Assembly (NCBI GenBank): GCA_026710795.1
Contig: JAPOQK010000002.1
Span: 1-37,233 of the forward strand
Source: Candidatus Poribacteria bacterium
Lineage (GTDB): Bacteria > Poribacteria > WGA-4E > WGA-3G
DNA: 37,233 bases
Direction of reading: 5' to 3'
In this document: one piece after another, positions 1 to 7,847 of the stretch
Layout of the letters: each line of letters begins with the position of its first letter
Position numbering within the stretch: the stretch's first letter is position 1
The notes under the pieces: model-generated
Database searches by the model: none
Told to the model about the DNA's origin: nothing
The model's input: the letters and a program-made list of their open reading frames with translations, nothing else
Made by a program: the position numbers and the translations under genes

Positions 1-2
1 AA

Positions 3-269
3 GCATCGCAATTCTATGCAAGTAGCAAAACCTGTAGCAGGTGTGGATATAAAAAGAAAGAGCTAACGCTTTCAGATAGAACGTATCATTGCAGTCAATG
101 TGATGTCTCTATAGATAGAGATGTTAATGCTGCAATAAACTTAAGAAATGTCGCGGTAGGGCATACCGAGACAGAAAACGCTTGTGGAGTCCAAGTAAGA
201 CCTCACACGGAGGCACGAGAGACGGAAGCAGGAAAAGCCGTTTGGAAGCAACAAGTGCTGCCAATATAA
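3..269 (+). CDS. tnpB: TnpB (OrfB) C-terminal fragment, IS200/IS605 family; cut by the window edge
   Basis: Reading in frame from base 3 gives the end of a TnpB RNA-guided nuclease. Two CxxC pairs (CSRC, then CSQC about 20 residues later) form the zinc-finger insert, followed by SIDRDVNAAINL, whose second Asp is the RuvC-III catalytic residue. The tail after this block is about 45 residues. The start lies upstream of the window, so whether the protein is intact cannot be judged; no stop or frameshift occurs in the visible 88 codons. TnpB cuts DNA guided by an omega RNA made from the 3' end of its own element. A right-end hairpin follows directly downstream. No tnpA is visible. Confidence 0.9.
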   Translation, partial: ASQFYASSKTCSRCGYKKKELTLSDRTYHCSQCDVSIDRDVNAAINLRNVAVGHTETENACGVQVRPHTEARETEAGKAVWKQQVLPI

Positions 270-281
270 GAGCTAAGAATT

Positions 282-311
282 CCCCATGCTTTAGCTGGGG
301 GAGTATGTCAA
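282..311 (+). mobile_element. Right end of IS200/IS605 element with hairpin
   Basis: Thirteen bases after the tnpB stop there is an imperfect hairpin: CCCCA at 282-286 pairs with TGGGG at 296-300, with an inner GC-TTTA-GC. IS200/IS605 elements carry subterminal hairpins and lack inverted terminal repeats, so this fits the right end. A TCAA at 308-311 resembles the cleavage tetranucleotide of IS608-like elements, so the boundary is tentatively placed there. The same segment would form the 3' scaffold of the omega RNA. The exact end is inference. Confidence 0.6.
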
Positions 312-327
312 GAACATAAGAGAAACC

Positions 328-1047
328 ATGCACATTAAAAAACTCAATTACACATTAGTACATATTCCTGCTGGACCGTTTACGATGGGAACATATCCAA
401 CAGGTATGCGGAAAACCGATCCAGAAGAACCGCAACGAAGTGTTACTTTGGATGCTTTCGCAATTGGAATCTATCACGTTTCAAATACACAATATGCTAT
501 GTTTGTTAAGGAAACTGGATATGTGCAACCATTCGTATGGAGAGATGAGCGATTCAACGGTAGAGATTATCCTGTTGTTGGCGTGAGTTGGGATGATGTA
601 AATATGTTTTTCGAATGGCTTAACAATGAAACAGGAGAGAAATATCGTTTACCGACCGAAGCAGAATGGGAAAAGGCAGCGCGTGGTACTGATGGGAGAG
701 AATACCCCTGGGGGAATGTATGGGATACAAGTAAGGCAAACACATCAGAGTCTCAATTGAAAAAATTGGCATCTGTAGGGAATTACCCTGATGGTAAAAG
801 TCCTTTTGGGTGTTATGATATGGCAGGGAATGCTTATGATTGGTGCAGTGATTGGTTTCACATAGACACATACAAATATTCTCCTACGGAAAATCCTATG
901 GGTGCTGTTGAAGGCAGGCGAAAGGTTATTAGAGGAGGATCGTGGCAACCTCGCGGTGAGTTTGCTGCACGTTGTGCGAATCGTGCCGCACATGAACCTA
1001 TAAGCGGCAGTCATAATATAGGGTTTCGTATTGCAATAGATATATAA
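328..1047 (+). CDS. FGE-sulfatase (SUMF1/EgtB/PvdO) domain protein
   Basis: A 239-residue protein made almost entirely of one formylglycine-generating-enzyme-like domain. Visible family marks are IPAGPFTMGT near the N-terminus, YPVVGVSWDDV, the RLPTEAEWEKAARG core, YDMAGNAYDWCSDW, and the closing RGGSW...GFRIA. Real FGE needs two active-site cysteines after RGGS. Here only one Cys is present (FAARC), with Pro-Arg-Gly where the first is expected, so sulfatase activation is unlikely. Members lacking the pair act in other oxidative or binding roles. There is no signal peptide, so it is probably cytoplasmic. The domain starts right at the N-terminus, so the protein looks full length although the IS element ends only about 17 bp upstream. 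mutY starts 2 bp after its stop, suggesting co-transcription. Confidence 0.85.
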   Translation: MHIKKLNYTLVHIPAGPFTMGTYPTGMRKTDPEEPQRSVTLDAFAIGIYHVSNTQYAMFVKETGYVQPFVWRDERFNGRDYPVVGVSWDDVNMFFEWLNNETGEKYRLPTEAEWEKAARGTDGREYPWGNVWDTSKANTSESQLKKLASVGNYPDGKSPFGCYDMAGNAYDWCSDWFHIDTYKYSPTENPMGAVEGRRKVIRGGSWQPRGEFAARCANRAAHEPISGSHNIGFRIAIDI

Positions 1048-1048
1048 T

Positions 1049-2131
1049 ATGGCTAAACTACTTATCTTAGAATCTAAACAAGAGTTCCAAAAAACCTTGC
1101 TGACATGGTTCAAAAAACATCAACGGGACTTACCGTGGCGCGGGATTGATGACCCTTATAGGATTTGGATTTCTGAGGTGATGCTTCAACAGACACAAGT
1201 AAAAAAGGTTGTTGGATATTATGAAAGGTTTATAAAGAGATTTCCGGATGTACAACAACTTGCAGCTGCAACACTACAAGATGTGTTGAAGGTGTGGGAA
1301 GGATTGGGATATTATGCCAGGGCGCGCAATCTTCGTAAAGCTGCAAACATCGTTGTAGAGGACTTAGATGGAGTAATTCCAAATGATTATTCGAACTTTC
1401 GACAATTACCGGGTGTGGGTGATTACAGTGCGGCGGCGGTGCTGAGTATTACATTTAATGCACCTTATGCTGCAGTTGATGGAAATATTAAACGCGTATT
1501 GGCGCGGCTTTTCATCATGGAGACACCAATAAACGATGGAAGGTCAGCGAAACTATTTCAACAGAAAGCAGACGACCTATTGGATTTGGAAGAACCGGGA
1601 TTGTTTAATCAAGCAATGATGGAATTGGGTGCAATAGTCTGTCGTCCTCAATCCCCGACCTGTCTTGTGTGTCCAGTAAATACCTTTTGTCAAGCATTCC
1701 AAGCAAAACGTCAAGATGAATTTCCGCTTCGACTCAAAAAAGAAAAAGCACCAGAACATCAGATGGTTGCAGGTGTCATCTACAAAGGATCAGAAGTCCT
1801 AATTGTGCAGCGACCACTTGATGGTTTGTTGGGTGGACTCTGGGAATTCCCAAATGGACGAATTGCTGAAGATGAAACAGCAGAAGAAGCCTGCATTCGT
1901 TATATCACCGAAGTCGTAAATCTTTCAGTTACCAATATAAAATACCTCACCCGAATCAAACATGCATACACCCATTTCAAAATAGTCGTGGATGTATTTC
2001 AATGTGATTATCAATCGGGAGAGGTAGTTTTAAAAGGTCTGATAGATGCAAAGTGGGTAAAACTAACTTCGTTGCAGGATTATCCACTCCCTCGTGCTAC
2101 GCATAAATTTCTTGATAAATTAATTCTGTGA
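1049..2131 (+). CDS. mutY: A/G-specific adenine glycosylase MutY
   Basis: This base-excision repair enzyme removes adenine mispaired with 8-oxoguanine or guanine. The 360 residues match the family length. Visible features: RDLPWR near residue 26, EVMLQQTQV with catalytic Glu43, helix-hairpin-helix LPGVGDYSAAA at 120-130, catalytic Asp144 in AAVDGNIKRVLAR, and the 4Fe-4S ligands C198, C205, C208 and C214 in the C-x6-C-x2-C-x5-C spacing. The last 130 residues form the NUDIX-like domain that senses 8-oxoG, with GGLWEFPNG. It follows the FGE-like gene by one base and its 3' end overlaps the convergent aldo/keto reductase gene by 12 bp. All catalytic residues are present. Confidence 0.97.
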   Translation: MAKLLILESKQEFQKTLLTWFKKHQRDLPWRGIDDPYRIWISEVMLQQTQVKKVVGYYERFIKRFPDVQQLAAATLQDVLKVWEGLGYYARARNLRKAANIVVEDLDGVIPNDYSNFRQLPGVGDYSAAAVLSITFNAPYAAVDGNIKRVLARLFIMETPINDGRSAKLFQQKADDLLDLEEPGLFNQAMMELGAIVCRPQSPTCLVCPVNTFCQAFQAKRQDEFPLRLKKEKAPEHQMVAGVIYKGSEVLIVQRPLDGLLGGLWEFPNGRIAEDETAEEACIRYITEVVNLSVTNIKYLTRIKHAYTHFKIVVDVFQCDYQSGEVVLKGLIDAKWVKLTSLQDYPLPRATHKFLDKLIL

Positions 2132-3070
2132 ACCGAACTTTGCCTTGTATTTTTCCCACACTTCGTCTGGTATTGGAGTGCTGGCGGCACGGACATTTGC
2201 CTCTAATTGCTCAACGTTGAGGCTTCCAATGTTATTTCCATGAATCCGCTCTTCCTTCAGACAGAATTGAAGGGCAAGTTGTAGTATACTGATACCCTCT
2301 TCAACGCACCATTGCCATATTGGGTATGCTGCTGCAACATCACCTTCTTTTTTCCAACGTCCTCGTTCAATTTCGTCATCAATGTTAACATCTGTGAGGA
2401 TACCTCGAAGAATAGACCATCCATTCATCACGCCAACATCTGCTTCCGCTGCTGCGGGAAGGATTGTGTCCTTCACAGATTGCCTGACAAGGTTGTAGTC
2501 GTTGAAACATAAGAGAAGATCTACATCACCTGTTGCTATGGCTTTGAGATGAAAATCGTGTGGGTGCATTCCGTAGCCGACATGTCTGACGAGTCCACGG
2601 TCTTTACATTTGAGCAATCCCTCAAGTGTTCCCCCTTTTTCAAGGGTCGGGTCAATTTCTCCAGGATCGTGTATCAGCATGCCATCAAGATAGTCAATGT
2701 TAAGTACTTTTAGTTGATCTTCCAGATCAGCAATTGCCCTATCAGCAGAATAATCAGGTCTACCCTGTCCATATCCACCCCAATCCGAAGCGGAATGGCA
2801 ACAAAGCCGCGCTGTAATAATAACATCCTCACGCGGAATTTCCTTCATCGCTAATCCCAGTTTCCGTAGCGAATCTCCGTAACAACGGGCACAATCAAAA
2901 TGATTACAACCGATAGAGACTGCGTGTTTAATGAGTGCTATTGCATCCTCATCTGACACAAATCCAAAGTTGTTACCGAAGCCTTGTGTGCCATAAGGGA
3001 TGACAGGGATGCTTAATTCTGTTCTGCCTAACCGTCGTCGAGGAACTGTTGGTAGAGGTTGATTTGCCAT
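2120..3070 (-). CDS. Aldo/keto reductase family protein
   Basis: The 316-residue TIM-barrel oxidoreductase begins RRRLGRTELSIPVIPYGTQGFG, typical of the NADPH-dependent aldo/keto reductases. The catalytic Asp and Tyr are seen in HFDCARCYG, and the active-site His in GMLIHDPG. The usual catalytic Lys (TK motif on the next strand) is not evident: the strand reads VIITARL. Activity could therefore be altered, or the alignment shifted. A GGAGA ribosome site lies 8 bases before the ATG. Its end overlaps the mutY end tail-to-tail. The substrate cannot be inferred. Confidence 0.88.
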   Translation of the reverse strand: MANQPLPTVPRRRLGRTELSIPVIPYGTQGFGNNFGFVSDEDAIALIKHAVSIGCNHFDCARCYGDSLRKLGLAMKEIPREDVIITARLCCHSASDWGGYGQGRPDYSADRAIADLEDQLKVLNIDYLDGMLIHDPGEIDPTLEKGGTLEGLLKCKDRGLVRHVGYGMHPHDFHLKAIATGDVDLLLCFNDYNLVRQSVKDTILPAAAEADVGVMNGWSILRGILTDVNIDDEIERGRWKKEGDVAAAYPIWQWCVEEGISILQLALQFCLKEERIHGNNIGSLNVEQLEANVRAASTPIPDEVWEKYKAKFGSQN

Positions 3071-3123
3071 AAATTTTCTCCTAATTTATATCGTTGATAG
3101 TTTTAAAAAGTAAAGTGATATAG

Positions 3124-3810
3124 TTAATAGGACTTATGCAATATGATCATCTCATGCTTTACGGTGTTTGTAGAACCACAATTCATTGCGCCTTCTATAA
3201 CCATAAAGGTGCAATTCTCTATTGATTTCCTATCATATACATAAGTCTTGGTAAAAACACAATGAATTGTTAGATATTACTTGACACTATTCATACGTCA
3301 GAACGCGTATTTTGTCATACTGATCAGTTATCCAAATAACATCATCATTCCATCGTGTAAACCCTGTCATTCTTATCTTTGAATGTCCTATCTGTAAGTA
3401 TTGCGGGTCATCAACTTTTGAGTATTTGATAGGACGCGATCTGTAAGATTTTCCATGAGAATTGCCTTTTTTCAGTGAAATCATTATTGCATAACTCGTT
3501 ATATTAATTTTAAAACCGTATGCACGAAGCCATCTTAATGATGCTCGGGGATTGAGCAAGACAAGCCTTTTGTTTTGGTTTCCAACTTTTTTTGTAGGAG
3601 GCAAAAAAATAGTGTTTATCGTTCTGTTGACAGGTAGATTATGACTTTGTTGTATTTTTTGCCAAGCCTTTTGACTTTTAACCGAAGAGTTGTAAATAAA
3701 ATCCGATATAGCCTGTGATTCAGTCAAAGCTTGTTCCTCTGTAAGTTTCGGTGCACAACCAACAACAAAAGCACTGATAATAAGGAGTAAAGCAACTGCA
3801 ATTATTTTCA
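3124..3810. repeat. Tandem segmental duplication, copy 1
   Basis: This segment and 3965-4650 are close copies about 840 bp apart. Each holds a 123-bp inverted-repeat element and a lipoprotein gene from its 3' end through its signal peptide. Identity is highest in the element and at the two ends of the gene and lower in the middle of the gene. The copies part upstream of the lipoprotein start, so each gene has its own upstream region. Confidence 0.85.
3128..3250. mobile_element. MITE-like element, 13-bp terminal inverted repeats, copy 1
   Basis: The 123-bp element starts TAGGACTTATGCA (3128-3140) and ends TACATAAGTCTTG (3238-3250), which matches the reverse complement of the start at 10 of 13 positions. 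It has no coding capacity. Copy 2 at 3969-4091 has the same length. The size and ends fit a non-autonomous miniature transposon; the parent family is not known to me. Confidence 0.6.
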
Positions 3811-3811
3811 T
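3287..3811 (-). CDS. Lipoprotein of unknown function, tandem paralogue 1
   Basis: A 174-residue protein with a type II signal peptide: a short basic start, the hydrophobic stretch IIAVALLLIISAFVV and a VVGC lipobox with Cys19. The mature part has no domain I recognise; it is basic and includes KRLVLLNPRASLRWLRAYGF and QYLQIGHSKIRMTGF. I chose the ATG at 3811, not the one 54 bases upstream, because GGAAG lies in position before it and the signal peptide starts there. It is a paralogue of the gene at 4127-4663: signal peptides and both ends are nearly identical, while the centre differs. Its 3' end lies about 40 bp from a MITE-like element. The function is unknown. Confidence 0.8.
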   Translation of the reverse strand: MKIIAVALLLIISAFVVGCAPKLTEEQALTESQAISDFIYNSSVKSQKAWQKIQQSHNLPVNRTINTIFLPPTKKVGNQNKRLVLLNPRASLRWLRAYGFKINITSYAIMISLKKGNSHGKSYRSRPIKYSKVDDPQYLQIGHSKIRMTGFTRWNDDVIWITDQYDKIRVLTYE

Positions 3812-3964
3812 TATACACTTCCAGTAATAGGATTCATCTGTATGATTGTGTCCGACTAAACGCAAACTAACAGTTTGTGCTACAATATTTTCCAGAATAA
3901 TGTCTTTTTGATTTAAACAGTATCCGCATGTCTAAGATTGTGTAGGTAGCAACTTGGGTTATAA

Positions 3965-4650
3965 TTAATAGGACTTATGCAATATGATCATCTCATGCTT
4001 TACGGTGTTTGTAGAACCACAATTCATTGTGCCTTCTATAACCATAAAGGTGCAATTCTCTATTGATTTCCTATCCTATGCATTAGTCCTAATAAAACAC
4101 AATGAATTGTTAGATATTACTTGACACTATTCATACGTCAGAACGCGTATTTTGTCATACTGATCAGTTATCCAAATAGCACCATCCCAAAGCCTAACAT
4201 CTGTCATTCTTATCTTTGAATTACCTATTTGTAAGTATTGTGGGTTATCAATTTTCGAGAATTTCCTTGGACCTGAACGGGAATAACTCTTATTTTTACG
4301 TGAAATCGTAATTTTATATTTCCCCCAACTGTACCTCATTATATCAATTTTAAAACCGTATGCACGAAGCCATCTTAAAGATTCTCTCGGATTTAGCAAG
4401 ACAAGTCTTTTGTTTTTGTTCTTAACCTTTTTTATAGGAGGTAAAGTAATAGGGTTTACCGTTGTGTTGATTGACAGATTGTATTTTTGTACCAGTTTTT
4501 GTAAAGCCTTTTGATTAGCAACCGAAGAGTTGTAAATAAAATCCGATATAGCCTGTGATTCAGCCAAAGCTTGTTCCTCTGTAAGTTTCGGTGCACAACC
4601 AACAACAAAAGCACTGATAATAAGGAGTAAAGCAACTGCAATTATTTTCA
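3965..4650. repeat. Tandem segmental duplication, copy 2
   Basis: Partner of 3124-3810. It contains the better preserved MITE-like element and the second lipoprotein gene. Confidence 0.85.
3969..4091. mobile_element. MITE-like element, 13-bp terminal inverted repeats, copy 2
   Basis: Starts TAGGACTTATGCA (3969-3981) and ends TGCATTAGTCCTA (4079-4091), an inverted match at 12 of 13 positions. The length is 123 bp, as in copy 1, and internal sequence differs at only a few bases. It occupies much of the 315-bp gap between the two lipoprotein genes; I see nothing else there. Confidence 0.65.
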
Positions 4651-4663
4651 ATTGGATATTCAT
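4127..4663 (-). CDS. Lipoprotein of unknown function, tandem paralogue 2
   Basis: A 178-residue lipoprotein starting MNIQLKIIAVALLL, with lipobox VVGC at Cys23. The ATG at 4663 is preferred over one 27 bases upstream because AGGTGA precedes it at a good distance. After the lipobox it runs APKLTEEQALAESQAISDF, then a variable centre, then ESLRWLRAYGFKIDI and a C-terminal block IWITDQYDKIRVLTYE that is identical in the other copy. Divergence concentrated in the centre suggests faster change there. The function is unknown. Confidence 0.8.
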   Translation of the reverse strand: MNIQLKIIAVALLLIISAFVVGCAPKLTEEQALAESQAISDFIYNSSVANQKALQKLVQKYNLSINTTVNPITLPPIKKVKNKNKRLVLLNPRESLRWLRAYGFKIDIMRYSWGKYKITISRKNKSYSRSGPRKFSKIDNPQYLQIGNSKIRMTDVRLWDGAIWITDQYDKIRVLTYE

Positions 4664-4994
4664 AATTTCACCTATTATAACTACATCCATCGGAATATCG
4701 TAGGCATGAATTGATGTTAAGATAACATATAACCAATTCAGGGATTATTTTTTTCAATAATTTCGAAAATATCTTGAGATGCCTCTGTAGGAGCGACCTC
4801 CTGGTCGCGTCCAATTATAATAATTTGGTCAATACCGATAAACATAAAATCCTACACCCTATTAGTCTATAAACTCTATTGGGTCTAAAATTATCTGGCA
4901 CTTCCTATTCGGATCTGTGTCCTATCATCTGTATGGATGAGTTTACATCGTCAATACGGATGATAGGACCCTAAAATCATAATTGGCAACACAT
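4664..4994. other. Intergenic, no gene; short GTAGGAGCGACC-type hairpin
   Basis: No coding region is seen. At 4787-4808 a copy of the GTAGGAGCGACC repeat forms a small hairpin, GCGACC at 4793-4798 and GGTCGC at 4803-4808. The same motif occurs in the palindrome at 5039-5082 and again near 21690-21760. Confidence 0.6.
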
Positions 4995-5152
4995 TATACC
5001 ATTTCTAATAAATAAAGTGCCATTTGCTGAGGACTACTTGTAGGAGCGACCTCCCGGTCGCGACCGGGAGGTCGCTCCTACAGAAGAAAGATTTCCAATC
5101 AATAACAATGGTTGAATCCAGTAATGGGACAATAAATATTAGAATTGGTATT
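4995..5152. mobile_element. MITE-like element with imperfect 29-bp terminal inverted repeats
   Basis: The left end TATACCATTTCTAATA at 4995 and following bases pair with the right end (5124-5152) at about 22 of 29 positions in inverted orientation. The centre is a perfect palindrome at 5039-5082. The right half recurs in reverse orientation at 21025-21100 beside the metallophosphoesterase gene, and one end recurs at 22320-22348, so this is a dispersed family. The stop codon of the DUF1080 gene lies in or at the right end of the element. No coding capacity. Confidence 0.6.
5039..5082. repeat. Perfect 44-bp palindrome (REP-like)
   Basis: Two 22-base arms starting TGTAGGAGCGACCTCCCGG meet at TCGCGA without a loop and match perfectly. 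It lies 69 bp downstream of the DUF1080 gene and could act as a transcript-stabilising or terminating hairpin. No T-run follows on either strand, so a classic intrinsic terminator is not supported. It is the core of the larger element 4995-5152. Confidence 0.8.
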
Positions 5153-5777
5153 AGTATTGATCCGATCCTTCAAGTGGTAGTTTTACTGCCCAGATGTTCC
5201 GATACTGGACGTGATTACCGTGGTCTTGTAGACGTAGTGGACCCGGTTTAGCTATTGCTGAATCAGCACCGCCTGCTGTGGTTCCTGGAAGTTGAACGTT
5301 ATTCAGGATTACCAACCCGTTTTGTAGGGCAGTCACACGGACGTTTTCAGTCATATCACCTGCATCGTTAAATCGTGGTGCACGGAAGATAACATCATAG
5401 GTTTGCCATTCAAGCGGGGGTTTACAGGCATTTACAAGTGCAGCAAATTGATTGTAAATAGCACCGCAATCACCTTTACCGGGCACCTCAATACCGTAAG
5501 AATCCAAGACCTGAATTTCATATCTTCCTTGCAGGAAAACACCACTATTCCCTTTTGCTTGTCCACTTGCTTCTGGCATATCAGGTGTCATAAATTCAAG
5601 GTGGAGAAAATGGTCTGTGAAGGTTTCTTTGCTTGAGATGTCACCTGTTCGTGGTTCACAAATCATAGCGTCCCCTTCGACTTTCCATTTCGGTTCGTCT
5701 CCGTCACGTCCTATCCAATTACTTAGATCTTTTCCATCAAAGAGAATCACAGCGGATTCTGGAGGTGTTTGTATCAT
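5151..5777 (-). CDS. DUF1080 (3-keto-disaccharide hydrolase-like) protein
   Basis: The 208-residue concanavalin-like beta-sandwich shows the family marks FDGKDLSNWIGRDG near residue 12, then FTDHFLHLEFMTP, GNSGVFLQGRYEIQVLDS and CGAIYNQFA, ending with HVQYRNIWAVKL. Proteins of this family hydrolyse 3-keto-glycosides or bind carbohydrate. Unlike many members there is no signal peptide, so it is probably cytoplasmic. The start is well supported by AAAGGAAA seven bases before the ATG. Its stop codon lies at the end of a MITE-like element, which may have supplied it. The gene upstream, reading the same way, is the TPP decarboxylase 145 bp away. Confidence 0.88.
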   Translation of the reverse strand: MIQTPPESAVILFDGKDLSNWIGRDGDEPKWKVEGDAMICEPRTGDISSKETFTDHFLHLEFMTPDMPEASGQAKGNSGVFLQGRYEIQVLDSYGIEVPGKGDCGAIYNQFAALVNACKPPLEWQTYDVIFRAPRFNDAGDMTENVRVTALQNGLVILNNVQLPGTTAGGADSAIAKPGPLRLQDHGNHVQYRNIWAVKLPLEGSDQY

Positions 5778-5922
5778 TAGTTTTCCTTTCTGATAATATT
5801 CATGTATAATTTACCCATTGTATTGGGCATGAGAATTTCTTGTTATTGTAAGGGGATACGTAAATTTTGTCAATGGTGTTACCAAGCATGAAAAGAAGTA
5901 ACTTCCCTCATTATCTTCTACC

Positions 5923-7563
5923 TCAAACTTGCTTAGACACCTTCTCAGCCAACCGCGTTAGAGCAGGTGACATGTCAGTTTTTTCAAGTTCAACTTCAAT
6001 CAGTACAAAATGTTGGGTATCTGCAAGGGCAGTATTCATTGCAGTGTCAAATTCACCTTCGGTACGCGCAGTAATCGCGCGTCCTGCCCCTAACAATTCT
6101 GGAAAAAGAGTGTAACGCCAGTTTACTATATCATTAAAAGATCCTTCACCGAGAGGACGGATGGTTCCGTATCCGTAGTTGTTCAGAACAAGGATGATCG
6201 GGTTAAGTCCGTACCGGATAGTTGTTGAGAGTTCAGTACCTGTCATTTGGAAGGCACCATCACCGACAATAACAAGTGGTCTGGATTCAGGTTTGCTCAG
6301 TTGTGCACCAACAGCAGCAGGAATTGCAAATCCCATTGATGTATAGTATGCCTGAGAAATAAAGTCTGTGTGTTCTGGTAGACGTAAATCTGAAGAACCC
6401 CAAAGACAGTCTCCCACATCAGGGATAACCGTCAGGTCATCACGCAGAAATTGATTGAGTTGTTGAAATAGACGTTTTACAGTTAATGCTTGTTCAGGGA
6501 CCATAACATAGGGGTCAGCCACTTCCATGACCCATTCCAAATTTACATCGGGACGTTTGTGAAGTTCTGAAGAGCATAAACCATCCAAAAAATCCTCCAA
6601 CGTAACATCTTCATAAGTGGAAAAACAGATTGTGATTTTATCCGATGAAGCATAGACACTACGACTACGTGCAAGGTTTGCCGTGTAAATTCCAAGGTTG
6701 ACATCGGTCATAAATGCGCCAAGAATAAGCAAACAATCAGAGGTTTCAACAAGCGTTGTGATCTCTGTTCTGCCCATCGCACCTCCGTATATACCCAAGT
6801 AAAGTGGATGTGCCTCTGGCATTACCGATTTCCCTAATAATGTTGTCACAACTGGGATCTGTTTTTCTACCGCAAAACGGAGTAATTTGTCTCTAAATCT
6901 GAATCTATGGAGTTCAGCTCCCGCTAAAATGACTGGATTTTCTGATTGATTTATAAACGCAATTGCATTTGATAGGGCAGCATGCAACGTTTCGGGGTCA
7001 CTTTGGTGTTTATCTGTTGAAGGAGGTTGGTGGATTGATCCTTGCACTCCTACCATATCGCGTGGCAATTCAATATAACCTGGACGTTTATGCCAATAGA
7101 CTGCATCCAGCACTCTGTCTATCTCGTTGAATGCGGAAAAAGGGTCGTCAAGTAGTGTTGATGCGACGGTTATCTCTTCATAGATACGTTGTTGTGTATA
7201 AAAATCTTTACCCTTATGGTGCAATAGGGCACCTTCGGTACGTTCCTTCATCCCTGGACTGCCGCTAATCACGACAAGTGGAGATTTTTCAGCGTAGGCA
7301 GCGGTAACAGCGTTTATCATGGATAAACCACCGACACCATACGTAATACACGCAGCACCCATGCCATTTGTTCGAGCATAAGCATCTGCAGCGAATCCTG
7401 CCGTTTCCTCTCGTGTTGTCCCGATCTGTTGAATAGGACTCTGCTCAATCATACCAAAGAACTGAACTACATAATCGCCAGGTATGCCGAAAATATGATT
7501 GATTTCGTAACTCTTTAGTTTTTTCAGAAGGTACTGACCAATTGTTAGTTGTTTATTTTGCAT
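5923..7563 (-). CDS. Thiamine-diphosphate-dependent 2-oxo-acid decarboxylase (PDC/IPDC type)
   Basis: The 546 residues have the three-domain layout of pyruvate and indolepyruvate decarboxylases. The N-terminal Pyr domain has IFGIPGDYV and catalytic Glu52 in REETAGFAADAYAR. The paired histidines typical of decarboxylases are H115-H116 in LLHHKGKDF. The C-terminal PP domain has the cofactor motif GDGAFQMTGTELS...LNN near 430-460. The HH pair argues for non-oxidative decarboxylation rather than acetolactate synthesis. The substrate (pyruvate, indolepyruvate, phenylpyruvate or a branched-chain keto acid) cannot be told. A GAGGA site precedes the ATG. It is adjacent to DUF1080 in the same direction, but the 145-bp gap leaves an operon unproven. 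Confidence 0.9.
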   Translation of the reverse strand: MQNKQLTIGQYLLKKLKSYEINHIFGIPGDYVVQFFGMIEQSPIQQIGTTREETAGFAADAYARTNGMGAACITYGVGGLSMINAVTAAYAEKSPLVVISGSPGMKERTEGALLHHKGKDFYTQQRIYEEITVASTLLDDPFSAFNEIDRVLDAVYWHKRPGYIELPRDMVGVQGSIHQPPSTDKHQSDPETLHAALSNAIAFINQSENPVILAGAELHRFRFRDKLLRFAVEKQIPVVTTLLGKSVMPEAHPLYLGIYGGAMGRTEITTLVETSDCLLILGAFMTDVNLGIYTANLARSRSVYASSDKITICFSTYEDVTLEDFLDGLCSSELHKRPDVNLEWVMEVADPYVMVPEQALTVKRLFQQLNQFLRDDLTVIPDVGDCLWGSSDLRLPEHTDFISQAYYTSMGFAIPAAVGAQLSKPESRPLVIVGDGAFQMTGTELSTTIRYGLNPIILVLNNYGYGTIRPLGEGSFNDIVNWRYTLFPELLGAGRAITARTEGEFDTAMNTALADTQHFVLIEVELEKTDMSPALTRLAEKVSKQV

Positions 7564-7847
7564 AAATATTCCTCTAACTTAGCGTAACAACAGATTTTCA
7601 AAGAATAGTTTTGCTTAAATAACAATACGGTCAGTCCTTCTGATTGAAACTTACTTAACATCAAAACCATAATGACTGATCTTTCATAGGTTTTGGTATT
7701 TTTTTCAAATGTCTATCCTCATTCCAAAAGTGTTGAGATTTATTTGTTGCATGCTTTCGTTCTAATCACGACCTATTCAACACCTTAAATGAAGGAATAT
7801 ACGGTAGAACTTCATGAGTTAAACCATATTTTCTATTACTTGATCTG

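Noticed and set aside
5403..5636. Forward-strand open frame inside the DUF1080 gene
   Set aside because: Antisense to a well-supported domain protein; no ribosome site or family match.
7664..7705. CAAAACC / GGTTTTG hairpin followed by T-run as a terminator
   Set aside because: The T-run is on the forward strand, while the genes on both sides are on the reverse strand, so it does not end either transcript.
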